This document shows, in pieces, positions 25,350 through 34,748 of a stretch of 64,000 nt of DNA. The notes under the pieces were generated by a model. It worked only from the letters and a program-made list of their open reading frames with translations, was not told the origin of the DNA and did no database searches. A program made the position numbers and the translations under genes. Origin of the DNA: Flavobacteriales bacterium. Lineage in GTDB: Bacteria; Bacteroidota; Bacteroidia; Flavobacteriales; Flavobacteriaceae. Position 1 is the stretch's first letter, and each line of letters opens with the position of its first letter. The stretch covers positions 1-64,000 of the forward strand of contig QOQB01000002.1 of the NCBI GenBank assembly GCA_003331305.1, in the 5' to 3' direction.

Positions 25350-26695
25350 AACAAATGCGTCACTACTTCTTGAATGGTAGCCAACCGAATAAGTTCTAAG
25401 CCTTTAGGCGCTGTGGTTACTTTTTGCGCCACTACCATACGTTCAAAACCCAATTTTGTAGCTTCTTGCATGCGTTGTTCCATTTTGGGAACGTTGCGCA
25501 ACTCGCCCGAAAGCCCTACTTCGGCAGCAAACGTATAGCCTTTGGGAATGGCCACGTCCAAACTGCTAGACAGAATGGCAACCATAACGGCCAAATCTAA
25601 CCCTGGATCGTCTAAGCGAATGCCGCCCGCAAGGTTTAGAAACACATCTTTTGACCCCAATTGAAAACCGGCGCGTTTTTCAAGCACTGCAAGTAGCATG
25701 TTTAGGCGTTTATTATCAAATCCTGTACTGCTACGCTGCGGCGTGCCATAGACTGCAGAGCTTACAAGTGCTTGCGCTTCAATCAGCATGGGTCTAATAC
25801 CTTCAACAGTAGTGCCAATAGCGTGTCCGCTAAGCCCAGCGCTTTCCGAAGAAATAAGCAGTGCACTGGGGTTGGCAACAGGCAAAAGGCCTTCTTGTGC
25901 CATGGTATAAATGCCGAGTTCGGCAGTGGTACCAAAACGGTTTTTGTGAGCGCGTAAAATGCGATATACATGATTTCTGTCGCCCTCAAAATGAAGTACG
26001 GTATCTACCATGTGTTCCAATACTTTTGGTCCGGCTATAGCTCCGTCTTTGGTGATATGCCCCACCAGAAAAACAGGTGTTTGGGTGTTTTTGGCAAATT
26101 GGATCAATTCTGCCGTACAAGCACGAATTTGTGACACACTTCCTGCAGTGCTGTCAATAACATCGGAGTGCAAGGTTTGTATGGAATCAATAACGACAAG
26201 TGCCGGCTGGAGTTTCCCCAAATGATGTAAAAGCGACTGCGTATGCGTTTCGGCAAGTAAATAACATTCGCTACTTTCTTCGGTTACGCGTGCACTACGC
26301 AATTTGATTTGCTGTTCGCTTTCCTCGCCTGAAACATAAACTACTTTCCCTTTTAGAGAAAGGGCAACTTGTAACAGCAATGTAGACTTTCCAATTCCGG
26401 GTTCTCCACCAACAAGCATTATAGCGCCAGGAACAATACCACCCCCCAATACACGATCTAGCTCGGTGTCACCCGAAAATAAGCGTTGAATCGCATCTAT
26501 GGCCACATCTTGAATACGTACGGGACTTGCTTTAACAGGAGCAGTTTTTTCGCTTTGCCATGCAGGAGTTTTTGGGTTGTCCAACACTTCTTCTTGAAGT
26601 GTGTTCCAACTTTTACAAGAGCTACATTGCCCTTGCCATTGGGCGTGTTGGTGACCACAATGTGTACAGAAAAATGCTTTTTTGACTTTTGCCAT
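25346..26695 (-). CDS. radA: DNA repair protein RadA
   Basis: 449 residues, full length. Order: C4 zinc finger Cys10, 13, 24, 27 (CTHCGHQHAQWQGQCSSC), RecA-like ATPase with Walker A GGEPGIGKST (96-105), the diagnostic KNRFGTTAELGIY motif, and a Lon-protease-like C-terminal domain (GGIRLDDPGLDLAVMVAILS) lacking proteolytic function. RadA promotes branch migration during recombination. It is followed upstream by the flippase-like gene at 13 bases, in the same direction. Confidence 0.96.
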   Translation of the reverse strand: MAKVKKAFFCTHCGHQHAQWQGQCSSCKSWNTLQEEVLDNPKTPAWQSEKTAPVKASPVRIQDVAIDAIQRLFSGDTELDRVLGGGIVPGAIMLVGGEPGIGKSTLLLQVALSLKGKVVYVSGEESEQQIKLRSARVTEESSECYLLAETHTQSLLHHLGKLQPALVVIDSIQTLHSDVIDSTAGSVSQIRACTAELIQFAKNTQTPVFLVGHITKDGAIAGPKVLEHMVDTVLHFEGDRNHVYRILRAHKNRFGTTAELGIYTMAQEGLLPVANPSALLISSESAGLSGHAIGTTVEGIRPMLIEAQALVSSAVYGTPQRSSTGFDNKRLNMLLAVLEKRAGFQLGSKDVFLNLAGGIRLDDPGLDLAVMVAILSSSLDVAIPKGYTFAAEVGLSGELRNVPKMEQRMQEATKLGFERMVVAQKVTTAPKGLELIRLATIQEVVTHLF

Positions 26696-26708
26696 TGGAC
26701 GAAGCTAC

Positions 26709-27665
26709 TTATTTTTTAGAAAAAATAGGGAGCAGTAAAAAAGAAAGGCTGCCAAATACCACAACCATCAGGGTTTGTCCTGTCCACATCACCCATCCAA
26801 AAGCTAACGCCTGAGTGTATGGAATATCAAAAGCCTGTAGCACTGCAGCTACAGCCAACGGATATAATCCGATTCCGCCATTGGTAGCAGACATCGCAAA
26901 ACCTCCGGCAATAAAAGCGGGAATAATAGCCGAAAGAGATAGTCCGCTTGTTTCGGGAAGCGCAAAAGTGACCACCCAAAACATCATCAAGTACATGAGC
27001 CAAATAAATAAGGTATGTCCTATAAATGCCCATTTGTTTTTCATGGTACTCACCGATAACATTCCCGTCCAAAGCCCATTAAAAAAATCAACTATTTTTA
27101 TTGCCCATGCTTTTTGAGAACGTTTCAGTTTTCGAATGCATACAAAAAACAACAACAAAGCTCCTGCCACCCAAAACAATGAATAGGTGTTGAAAGTTGG
27201 ATTTCCAATGACCTCTAAGAGCAGTTCGCGTTGGAGCAAAAAGCCAAAACCGATAAAGGAAAACAATAAAATTAGGTCGATAATACGTTCGGTTACTATG
27301 GTGCCAAATCCTTTTTGGAACGGAACATCGGAATATGTTGCCAATGCGGTAGCCCGCAAGACTTCTCCAGAGCGCGGGATACCTAGATTTGAGAAATAGG
27401 AGATCATCACAGTTAAGGTTCTAAGAAAAAACGAAGGTTGATAGCCAAGGGGTTTGAGTAGAAAATTCCAGCGATAGGCACGCGACAAGTGGCTAAGTGC
27501 GCCAAAAACCAACGATAAAAACACATATTTTAAATCGGCTTGTTTAATGGCTGCAAAAATTTGGGCGCGATCTTCTTCAGAGGTATTGGCAAACGAATAA
27601 TAGACCAAATAAAGCCCAAGCCCTAAAGGAACAATATTTTTAAGGAGCTTTAGGAATTTAGACAT
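26709..27665 (-). CDS. LPG-synthase/UPF0104-like membrane protein
   Basis: 318 residues with about eight hydrophobic segments (for example NIVPLGLGLYLVYYSF at the start and TLMVVVFGSLSFLLLPIF at the end). LSRAYRWNFLLKPLGY, YFSNLGIPRSGEVLRATALA and ATNGGIGLYPLAVAAVLQAF match the flippase-like domain of the lysylphosphatidylglycerol synthase transmembrane family (UPF0104/DUF2156-less). No C-terminal synthetase domain. It probably moves or modifies lipids. The start follows panD by 4 bases, so panC-panD-this gene-radA form a compact minus-strand run. Confidence 0.83.
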   Translation of the reverse strand: MSKFLKLLKNIVPLGLGLYLVYYSFANTSEEDRAQIFAAIKQADLKYVFLSLVFGALSHLSRAYRWNFLLKPLGYQPSFFLRTLTVMISYFSNLGIPRSGEVLRATALATYSDVPFQKGFGTIVTERIIDLILLFSFIGFGFLLQRELLLEVIGNPTFNTYSLFWVAGALLLFFVCIRKLKRSQKAWAIKIVDFFNGLWTGMLSVSTMKNKWAFIGHTLFIWLMYLMMFWVVTFALPETSGLSLSAIIPAFIAGGFAMSATNGGIGLYPLAVAAVLQAFDIPYTQALAFGWVMWTGQTLMVVVFGSLSFLLLPIFSKK

Positions 27666-27669
27666 GGAG

Positions 27670-28020
27670 TTAGTCCAGGGTGTTGGTAGAGGTGTTTGGA
27701 AAAATTAAGGTAGGCGCAAATGATTTTGCTTCTTCAAATGGAAGGGCAGCGTAGCTGATTATTATGACAATATCTCCTTTTTGCACTTTTCGGGCAGCAG
27801 GTCCATTTAAGGTGATTTCGCCCGAGTCAGCCAAACCTTCGATAACGTATGTTTCAAGTCGCTCACCGTTGTTTACATTTACCACCTGTACCTTTTCGCC
27901 TGCAATGATATTAGCTGCATCCATCAGGGTTCTGTCAATGGTAATGCTACCTATATAATCTAACGCTGCACCGGTTACGGTAACGCGATGAATTTTGGAT
28001 TTTAAAACCTCAATTTCCAT
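27670..28020 (-). CDS. panD: Aspartate 1-decarboxylase
   Basis: 116 residues. PanD makes beta-alanine for coenzyme A synthesis. It is a pyruvoyl enzyme that self-cleaves between Gly24 and Ser25, seen here in [13 protein letters not shown]. The [13 protein letters not shown] and [17 protein letters not shown] segments complete the double-psi beta-barrel. It lies 13 bases downstream of panC, the next enzyme of the pathway. Confidence 0.95.
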   Translation of the reverse strand: MEIEVLKSKIHRVTVTGAALDYIGSITIDRTLMDAANIIAGEKVQVVNVNNGERLETYVIEGLADSGEITLNGPAARKVQKGDIVIIISYAALPFEEAKSFAPTLIFPNTSTNTLD

Positions 28021-28033
28021 GTCGCAAATGTAC

Positions 28034-28870
28034 TTATTTTAATGCGATATTATCAATCAATCTAACCCCTTCTACAGTAGTCGCTACAAAGATGCGTTGC
28101 TTTTTCTTGGTATTTACTTCATAAACTTCTTTTAGGGTGTCCTCGTTCACACACAAAGCATAGTGGAGGGTAAATGTAGGATGCTTGCCAAACGCATGCG
28201 CAATATGAGAGTAGATAGCAGCCTTTTGTAATCCATTAGTAACGCAATATTTCAGCGTATTGTAAATAAAACCCGCTTCTTTCCTTGTCTTTTTTGACAG
28301 TAATTCGTTTCGCGAACTCATAGCAAGTCCGTTAGCTTCTCGAACAATAGGACATGGCACAACAGCTGTGGAAATGTCTGCTGTTTTTACCCAATTAGTG
28401 ATGATTTGTAGTTGTTGAAAATCTTTTTCCCCAAAATAAGCGCGATGAGGCTTAATAGCTTCAAATAGCTTAGACACAATGGTAATAACACCCTCAAAAT
28501 GACCTTCCCTGTCTTTCCCCTCCATTTCTGTATTGAGCCCATTAAACAGGTATTTTGTTGCTGTCACCTTTTCTGGATACATTTCTTTTGTGGAGGGAGC
28601 AAAAATGTGAATGCTTGGATCTATTTGATGTATGGCTTTCACATCTTCCATTAGACGTTCAGGGTATTTATCTAAATCAGAGGAGTTATTAAATTGGGTT
28701 GGATTTACAAAAATGGTTACCCAAACATATTCATTTTCTTGTTGTGCTTTCGTAATAAGAGCAAGGTGTCCTTGATGTAATGCGCCCATGGTGGGCACCA
28801 GGCCGCACGTATATGCCTGCTGTTTATGACGTGTCGTATAAACCTCTTTTAAATTACGATATAGTGGCAT
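28034..28870 (-). CDS. panC: Pantothenate synthetase
   Basis: 278 residues. PanC condenses pantoate with beta-alanine using ATP. The HIGH-like nucleotide motif is [14 protein letters not shown] (26-39); [33 protein letters not shown] and the KMSKS-equivalent MSSRNELLS are present. Followed by panD in the operon. The gene is divergent from the GT5-like gene at 28958 across an 87-base gap. Confidence 0.96.
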   Translation of the reverse strand: MPLYRNLKEVYTTRHKQQAYTCGLVPTMGALHQGHLALITKAQQENEYVWVTIFVNPTQFNNSSDLDKYPERLMEDVKAIHQIDPSIHIFAPSTKEMYPEKVTATKYLFNGLNTEMEGKDREGHFEGVITIVSKLFEAIKPHRAYFGEKDFQQLQIITNWVKTADISTAVVPCPIVREANGLAMSSRNELLSKKTRKEAGFIYNTLKYCVTNGLQKAAIYSHIAHAFGKHPTFTLHYALCVNEDTLKEVYEVNTKKKQRIFVATTVEGVRLIDNIALK

Positions 28871-28917
28871 AGCTTGTGCACAAACTGGTTAAGGGCAAAA
28901 GTCGTGTAAATTTTTAG

Positions 28918-28925
28918 TAAATTTG
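28918..28925 (+). promoter_or_regulatory. -7 promoter element for the GT5-like gene
   Basis: TAAATTTG fits TAnnTTTG and lies 32 bases before the ATG at 28958 on the plus strand. No TTG at standard spacing upstream. Confidence 0.4.
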
Positions 28926-28957
28926 CGTTTTAATCCACAAATACGACTTGCGCGTTT

Positions 28958-29761
28958 ATGAAAGACAAAAAGATATTATACATATCATCAGAAGTCGTGC
29001 CCTATCTTCCACATAGTGAACTTTCTAATTTGGCCTTTGAAATCCCAAAAATGGTTAACGATCGTGGAGGTCAAACACGTATTTTTATTCCTAAATATGG
29101 ATTAATTAATGAACGACGTCATCAACTACATGAAGTAATTCGTCTTTCAGGAATGAATTTGGTGGTCAATGACATAGACATGCCACTGATTATTAAGGTA
29201 GCTTCTATTCCAAAAGAACGCATGCAAGTTTACTTTATTGACAACGAAGACTACTTTAAAGGACGCGGGTTGTATGCTGACGAAAGTGACAAACTATATC
29301 CTGATAATGAAGAACGCGCAATTTTCTTTGCTAAAGGCGTTATCGAAACGGTAAAAAAATTGAATTGGTCGCCCGATATTATTCATGTTCAAGGATGGAT
29401 TGCGGCCTTGGTACCACTGTATTGTAAATTTTATTACAAAGACGAGCCGCTGCTTGCCAACACCAAAATTGTAACATCTTTCTTTGCGCCTCCTTTCGAA
29501 GGGAAGTTAAAAGGAGATTTGTTTTCAAAAATAGCTTTTGATGGTATCGAAGCTGATCACATGATGAACTTAAAAAACCCCTCACTTGACGAAATGCTTT
29601 CCAATGCAGTAAATCATTCAGATGGTATCATTTTTGCCAGCGATAATGTTAGTGAGGCAGTTAAAAAGACAGCTTATGACTCTGCAAAACCAATCTTAGA
29701 ATTGAGTAAAGAATCCGATGTTCTTGAAGCCCACGAAAACTTTTACCAGACCGAATTTTAA
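28958..29761 (+). CDS. GT5 (glycogen synthase)-like N-terminal domain protein
   Basis: 267 residues, about half a glycogen/starch synthase. ILYISSEVVPYLPHSELSNL, RIFIPKYGLINERRHQLHEV, YFIDNEDYFKGRGLY and PDIIHVQGWIAALVPLY follow the GT5 N-terminal Rossmann domain in order. The KTGGL-type ADP-glucose motif after SEV is replaced (PHSELSN), and the whole C-terminal GT-B nucleotide-binding domain is missing; the stop is clean and the following DUF4270 gene starts 7 bases later. It is therefore unlikely to be an active synthase. Similar short proteins are, as far as I recall, regular in Flavobacteriia next to panC and DUF4270, which argues for a conserved non-catalytic role. Confidence 0.75.
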   Translation: MKDKKILYISSEVVPYLPHSELSNLAFEIPKMVNDRGGQTRIFIPKYGLINERRHQLHEVIRLSGMNLVVNDIDMPLIIKVASIPKERMQVYFIDNEDYFKGRGLYADESDKLYPDNEERAIFFAKGVIETVKKLNWSPDIIHVQGWIAALVPLYCKFYYKDEPLLANTKIVTSFFAPPFEGKLKGDLFSKIAFDGIEADHMMNLKNPSLDEMLSNAVNHSDGIIFASDNVSEAVKKTAYDSAKPILELSKESDVLEAHENFYQTEF

Positions 29762-29768
29762 TACCCAG

Positions 29769-31481
29769 ATGATTAAAAAATTTCTCCCCATTGCACTTTT
29801 GCTTGTCCTGGCATCTTGTGATAAAAAATTTAAAGAAATAGGCGCTGATGTGTTGCCTTCTAACCCTATTCAAGGGAGTAAAGCACTTTACCCGGTCAAG
29901 GTATCGCATACCTTAATCAATGATGTACAAACAAATGCGGGTTCGCTGTTACAACTTGGCCAACGACAAGATAAGTTGTTTGGAACTACCTCGGCTGCTA
30001 TAGTCTCTCAGTTTAATCTAAGTTCTTACGCGCCTTTTTTTGGCGCTTTTACGCACCAACGTGAAATAGACAGTACTTTTAATGAAATGGAAACCGTCAC
30101 GGATGTGTGGCTTGAAATACCATTTTACACCAATCAAAACGATGCGGACGGCGATGGACTAATTGATCTTTATGATATAGATGATTCTGACATAAACAGC
30201 GATTCTGATGGAGACGGCGTTAGCGACATTAATGAGCTAAATAATGGTACTGATCCTACTAACCCTGATACCGATGGAGATGGAACTCCAGATGGTGAAG
30301 ACACTGAAACCGTAAATCCAAATCCAGACAAAAAATGGTATGCTATAGATTCTCTTTTTGGAAATAGAGAGGCAACTTTCCATGTGGAAATAACCAAGCT
30401 TAACTACTTTTTACGCCAATTAGATCCAGCTCAAAATTTTGAACAATTTCAGCCCTACTATTCGGACTTTGATATTGCTTCTCATAAAGAACAACTACTT
30501 GGAAGTGGGAGTGTTCAATTGGATTTCAATGAAATTGTTGTTGAAGGTGAAAATGCTCAAAACTTGACACCAAGGCTGCGCGTACCTTTAGATAAAACTA
30601 TTTTTCAACAACTTATTATTGATAAAGAGGGAGCTACTGAACTATCTACAGCAGAACTTTGGCAAAATTACTTCAAGTCTATTTCCATAGAGACACGTGA
30701 TTTTAGCGCGCCACTACTTATGTTACTGAATTTTAACGGGATGGTTATTAGAGTTGCCTATACGTATAAATCAGAAGACACAGAGGCGGACCCTGTTGAA
30801 ATTGTAGATAAAGACTCAGAATTTTTAATCAATGCTGGGGGTCTAAAATTTAATACTGTTACAAAAACATCTGTAGCAGCTCCAGAACTTAACAATATTG
30901 TTTCGGCAGTTGCTCCTGCTCAAATCGCTTTGAGTGGCGGACTAGGAAGCGTAGCTACTATTACCCTTTTTGAAGACAATGAGGTGTTGGAGGCAATTAA
31001 AGGGCAGCATTGGCTACTTAACGAAGCAAACCTTACTATGTATGTAGATAAGCAAGCCGTTGAGCAATATAGTTTATCACTTCCCGAACGCTTGTATTTG
31101 TACAATGCCAATACCAACGCACCCATCATAGATTATTTAGAAGACGGAACATCTACAAGTACATTAAGCAAGCTAGTGTATGGAGGATTTCTACTAGAGG
31201 AAGATGAAAAGCAATACTATAAGATTCGATTAACGAGTCATTTGCGCAATCTAATCAAGAATGATTCGATTAACGCGCCTTTGCGATTATCACTCATCAA
31301 TACCCTCAGTAATCAAGGAAATGTGCCGATGGCAAAAGTGGAAAATTCAACATTGGCTAAAATTCCCTCTAGTACAGTTTCATCACCAAAATCAGCTGTA
31401 CTCATAGGGCCAAGCCCAACAGATCCAGTACTTGCGGATCTTAAATTGCAGCTGGAGGTATTCTACACGGAGATTAACTAA
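29769..31481 (+). CDS. DUF4270 lipoprotein with an inserted thrombospondin type-3-like repeat block
   Basis: 570 residues from ATG 29769, the start of a lipoprotein signal (MIKKFLPIALLLVLASC, Cys17). FKEIGADVLPSNPIQGSKAL and later VTKTSVAAPELN-type strands match DUF4270, a Bacteroidota outer-membrane-associated family of unknown function. Residues 124-187 (30138-30329) are an Asp/Gly-rich block (DADGDGLIDLYDID, DSDGDGVSDINE, DTDGDGTPDGED) of the thrombospondin type-3 calcium-binding kind inserted in the middle. A longer ORF start at 29718 would overlap the GT5-like gene and hide the signal peptide. The two genes are only 7 bases apart. Confidence 0.82.
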   Translation: MIKKFLPIALLLVLASCDKKFKEIGADVLPSNPIQGSKALYPVKVSHTLINDVQTNAGSLLQLGQRQDKLFGTTSAAIVSQFNLSSYAPFFGAFTHQREIDSTFNEMETVTDVWLEIPFYTNQNDADGDGLIDLYDIDDSDINSDSDGDGVSDINELNNGTDPTNPDTDGDGTPDGEDTETVNPNPDKKWYAIDSLFGNREATFHVEITKLNYFLRQLDPAQNFEQFQPYYSDFDIASHKEQLLGSGSVQLDFNEIVVEGENAQNLTPRLRVPLDKTIFQQLIIDKEGATELSTAELWQNYFKSISIETRDFSAPLLMLLNFNGMVIRVAYTYKSEDTEADPVEIVDKDSEFLINAGGLKFNTVTKTSVAAPELNNIVSAVAPAQIALSGGLGSVATITLFEDNEVLEAIKGQHWLLNEANLTMYVDKQAVEQYSLSLPERLYLYNANTNAPIIDYLEDGTSTSTLSKLVYGGFLLEEDEKQYYKIRLTSHLRNLIKNDSINAPLRLSLINTLSNQGNVPMAKVENSTLAKIPSSTVSSPKSAVLIGPSPTDPVLADLKLQLEVFYTEIN

Positions 31482-31552
31482 ACCCTTAATTTTTCGTAAA
31501 ACATACAGAAGGGTAAAATTTGTATTTTTAAAATTCCCTAAAATTTAAAAAT

Positions 31553-31819
31553 ATGATAGATGGACTACTTATTCTTGCTGTTACATTCCTTGCTTTACTT
31601 GCCTTAAATTATGTTTCAATACGCGCATTTAAACTTCCGAAACAAAAACGGGAGCGGTTGCGTAAAATCTCATTAATCATCTATGCTCTTTTTATTGTCT
31701 TCTTAGGGTTGTTTAATATAATTGAAGAGAATAATACTATTTTCGGCTGGGGGCAAATTCTTATCGGAGTAGCTTTCTTTTTAGCAGACAAATACGATAG
31801 GAAAAGAAAAAACCTATAG
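31553..31819 (+). CDS. Small three-helix membrane protein
   Basis: 88 residues, three hydrophobic segments: GLLILAVTFLALLALNYVSI, SLIIYALFIVFLGLFNII and WGQILIGVAFFLADKY, with a basic loop PKQKRERLRK after the first (positive-inside) and a basic tail DRKRKNL. I do not recognise a family. A GTATTTTTA box lies about 25 bases before the ATG, and the inverted pair ACCCTT/AAGGGT between it and the DUF4270 stop may mark a weak terminator for the latter. Convergent with rpoN, overlapping 6 bases. Confidence 0.6.
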   Translation: MIDGLLILAVTFLALLALNYVSIRAFKLPKQKRERLRKISLIIYALFIVFLGLFNIIEENNTIFGWGQILIGVAFFLADKYDRKRKNL

Positions 31820-33262
31820 CTCTTTCCGTAGCCGCGCCACGGGAGCACCAATCATTTCGCGATATTTCGCCACGGTTCTGCGTGCGATAGGATAGCCTTT
31901 TTCATTCATGATATTCATCAGTTGCTCATCGGTAAGGGGACTGGTTTTGTCTTCAGCAGCAATGGCATCGCTCAAGGCTTTTTTTACCTCAATAGTCGAA
32001 ACGTCTTCACCTGCAGAATTGGTAATGCCCTCAGAAAAAAACCATTTTACCAACTTGGTGCCATAAGGGGTATCCACATATTTGCTGTTGGCAACACGAG
32101 AAACAGTTGAAATGTCCATATCGATACGGTCTGCAATATCTTTTAGAATCATAGGTTTTAGCTTATGTTCATCGCCTGTAAGAAAATAGTCATGCTGAAA
32201 ATCCATGATGGTTTTCATGGTTTCATAAAGCGTGTGTTGCCGTTGTTTTATGGCATCAATAAACCAACGTGCAGCATCTAGTTTTTGCTTGATAAATTGT
32301 ACCGCTTTTTGCTGTTCTTTACTTTTCTTGTTGGCTTCCTTATAGCCCGATAGCATGTTGCGATACTCAGAGGAAACATGTAATTCTGGTGCATTGCGTC
32401 CATTTAGCATAAGATTTAGCTTTCCATCAATTAACTGAATGGTAAAATCTGGTACGATTTGCGCATTCATTTTGGTATCACTCCCATATGCCGCACCAGG
32501 TTTTGGATTGAGTTTTTCAATTTCGTACATGCAGTCTTTTAGCTGCTCGTCATCAATTTTAAGCCGCGATTTAATTTTACTAAAATGCTTTTTAGCAAAC
32601 GCTTCAAATTGACTAGTCAGAAGAGAAATGGCTGTTGAAACTGCAGGGCTTTGTGACTTTCGTCTAAGCTGAATCAACAGACAGTCTTGCAAATCCAAAG
32701 CGCCAACTCCTGATGGGTCAAGTTGTTGTACAGACTGCAATACTTTGTTGACCTCATCTTCGGTCACAAAAATATTTTCCGTAAATGCCAAATCATCTAC
32801 AATATCAATTAATTCCCTTCTGATATAGCCACTATTATCGATGCTGCCGACCAAAAAAGAAGCAATACGATATTCTTGTTCTGAAAACGTAAAGGTGTCT
32901 AATTGTGCCATCAACTGTTGGTGGAAGCTTACCCCAGCAGCATAGGGGGTGTGTTTTTCTTCATCATCTGAGCTGTAGTTTTGCGCACGAAGTCGATATT
33001 CAGGAATTTCGTCATCACTTAAGTAAGCATCAATATCGATATCGTTTGCCTCTATAATTTCGCCACTATCCTCTTCAGAGTTGCCAAACTCATCATGTTC
33101 TTTTTCGTTATCTTTCCCCGACGCTAGTGCTGGATTTTCTTCAATTTCACGTAATATCTGCTGTTCGAATGACTGAATGGGAAGTTGTATCAACTTCATC
33201 AGCTGAATTTGCTGTGGCGATAGCTTTTGAGAAAGCTTAAATTGAAGGTGCTGTTTGAGCAT
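31814..33262 (-). CDS. rpoN: RNA polymerase sigma-54 factor
   Basis: 482 residues. The N-terminal activator-interacting region I is LQFKLSQKLSPQQIQLMKLI (about 5-24), followed by an acidic linker, the core-binding domain (LDPSGVGALDLQDCLLIQLR), the HTH region (DIADRIDMDISTVSRV) and the RpoN box IARRTVAKYRE near the end. It directs polymerase to -24/-12 promoters and needs an AAA+ activator; no such activator is encoded in this window. Single gene, 49 bases from the asnS stop. Confidence 0.96.
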   Translation of the reverse strand: MLKQHLQFKLSQKLSPQQIQLMKLIQLPIQSFEQQILREIEENPALASGKDNEKEHDEFGNSEEDSGEIIEANDIDIDAYLSDDEIPEYRLRAQNYSSDDEEKHTPYAAGVSFHQQLMAQLDTFTFSEQEYRIASFLVGSIDNSGYIRRELIDIVDDLAFTENIFVTEDEVNKVLQSVQQLDPSGVGALDLQDCLLIQLRRKSQSPAVSTAISLLTSQFEAFAKKHFSKIKSRLKIDDEQLKDCMYEIEKLNPKPGAAYGSDTKMNAQIVPDFTIQLIDGKLNLMLNGRNAPELHVSSEYRNMLSGYKEANKKSKEQQKAVQFIKQKLDAARWFIDAIKQRQHTLYETMKTIMDFQHDYFLTGDEHKLKPMILKDIADRIDMDISTVSRVANSKYVDTPYGTKLVKWFFSEGITNSAGEDVSTIEVKKALSDAIAAEDKTSPLTDEQLMNIMNEKGYPIARRTVAKYREMIGAPVARLRKEL

Positions 33263-33311
33263 GAGTTACCATTGGGTTTCTAAAAATACAAAAAACCCAA
33301 ACATTCTTTTT

Positions 33312-34712
33312 TTAAAATGCGGCATTCAGTGGAGTTCTAGGATATGGGATCACATCTCTAATGTTAGACATTCCCGTGGCATAGAGTACTAATCGCTCGA
33401 ACCCAAGACCAAAACCAGCGTGTACGGCAGTGCCAAAACGGCGTAAATCTGTGTACCACCACAATTCTTTCTCGTCTATATCCATGGCGCGCATGCGCTC
33501 GACCAGTTTGTCTAGACGCTCTTCTCGCTGCGACCCGCCAACCATTTCGCCCACACCCGGGAACAATACATCCATTGCACGAACGGTTTTACCGTCTTCG
33601 TTCATGCGCATATAAAACGCCTTTATTTCGGCAGGATAATCAAATAAAATCACGGGGCTGCTAAAGTGTTTTTCAACCAGATAGCGTTCGTGTTCACTTT
33701 GAAGGTCGGCGCCCCATGCATCAATAGGGAATTTAAATTTTTTCTTTTTATTTGGTTTTGAATTACGCAGAATCTCTATGGCTTCGGAATATGAAACACG
33801 TATAAACTCATTTTGGGTAACAAATCGTAATCGTTCCAAAAGACCCATTGGGCTGCGCTCAAGCTGTGGTTTTCTAGCCTCCTCTTGTACAAAGCGTTGG
33901 TCTAAAAACGCCAAATCTTCCTTGCAATTTTCCAACACATAACTAAGCACGTCTTTTATAAAATCTTCAGCTAAGTCCATATTGTCATCCAAGTCGTTAA
34001 AGGCAACCTCGGGTTCAATCATCCAAAATTCTGCCAAATGCCTTGAGGTGTTGGAGTTTTCGGCTCTAAATGTAGGGCCAAATGTATAGACTTTACCCAA
34101 TCCCATAGCATAGGTTTCGGCCTCCAATTGCCCAGAAACAGTAAGATTGGTTTCTTTGCCAAAAAAGTCAGGCTCATCTGATTTATGATTTGAATCTAAT
34201 GTAGTTACACGAAACATTTCGCCAGCTCCTTCAGCGTCACTGCCTGTAATAATAGGAGTATGCACTTGGTAAAATCCATTTTTTGTAAAATATTGGTGTA
34301 CGGCAAAAGACAACGCAGCACGCACACGCATTACGGCAGCAAAGGTATTGGTACGAACACGCAAATGGGCTTTCTCGCGTAAAAACTCTAACGTGTGCTT
34401 TTTGGGTTGTATTGGGTATTCATCTGGATTAGAGGTGCCGAGAATCGTAATATTATCCACTTGTATTTCAACACGTTGCCCTTTGCCTTGACTTTCAACT
34501 AGTGTGCCTGTTATTTCAAGCGCTGCTCCAGTATTGATTTCCGCAAGTACAGCTTCTGGTGTTTGTTCAAAATCTACCACGCATTGCAAGTTGGCTAAAC
34601 ATGAGCCATCGTTCAAGGCAATAAACCGATTGGCTCGAAAGGTACGCACCCAACCGCTAACACATACTTTTTGATTGAGCTGTGCTCCTAAAAAAAGCTG
34701 ACGGATATCCAT
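33312..34712 (-). CDS. asnS: Asparaginyl-tRNA synthetase
   Basis: 466 residues, class IIb. An N-terminal OB-fold anticodon-binding domain ([20 protein letters not shown]) precedes catalytic motifs: [21 protein letters not shown] (motif 2 region), [32 protein letters not shown] and motif 3 [15 protein letters not shown]. It charges tRNA-Asn directly. Normal length, no disruptions. Confidence 0.95.
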   Translation of the reverse strand: MDIRQLFLGAQLNQKVCVSGWVRTFRANRFIALNDGSCLANLQCVVDFEQTPEAVLAEINTGAALEITGTLVESQGKGQRVEIQVDNITILGTSNPDEYPIQPKKHTLEFLREKAHLRVRTNTFAAVMRVRAALSFAVHQYFTKNGFYQVHTPIITGSDAEGAGEMFRVTTLDSNHKSDEPDFFGKETNLTVSGQLEAETYAMGLGKVYTFGPTFRAENSNTSRHLAEFWMIEPEVAFNDLDDNMDLAEDFIKDVLSYVLENCKEDLAFLDQRFVQEEARKPQLERSPMGLLERLRFVTQNEFIRVSYSEAIEILRNSKPNKKKKFKFPIDAWGADLQSEHERYLVEKHFSSPVILFDYPAEIKAFYMRMNEDGKTVRAMDVLFPGVGEMVGGSQREERLDKLVERMRAMDIDEKELWWYTDLRRFGTAVHAGFGLGFERLVLYATGMSNIRDVIPYPRTPLNAAF

Positions 34713-34734
34713 AGATATGATTTAAAATCAGCAA

Positions 34735-34742
34735 CAAATATA
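34735..34742 (-). promoter_or_regulatory. asnS -7 promoter element
   Basis: On the minus strand TATATTTG (CAAATATA on plus) ends 22 bases before the asnS ATG. It lies in the 36-base gap between asnS and the RND gene, so it could drive asnS separately from the upstream run. It overlaps the last codons upstream only marginally. Confidence 0.4.
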
Positions 34743-34748
34743 GCGGAA

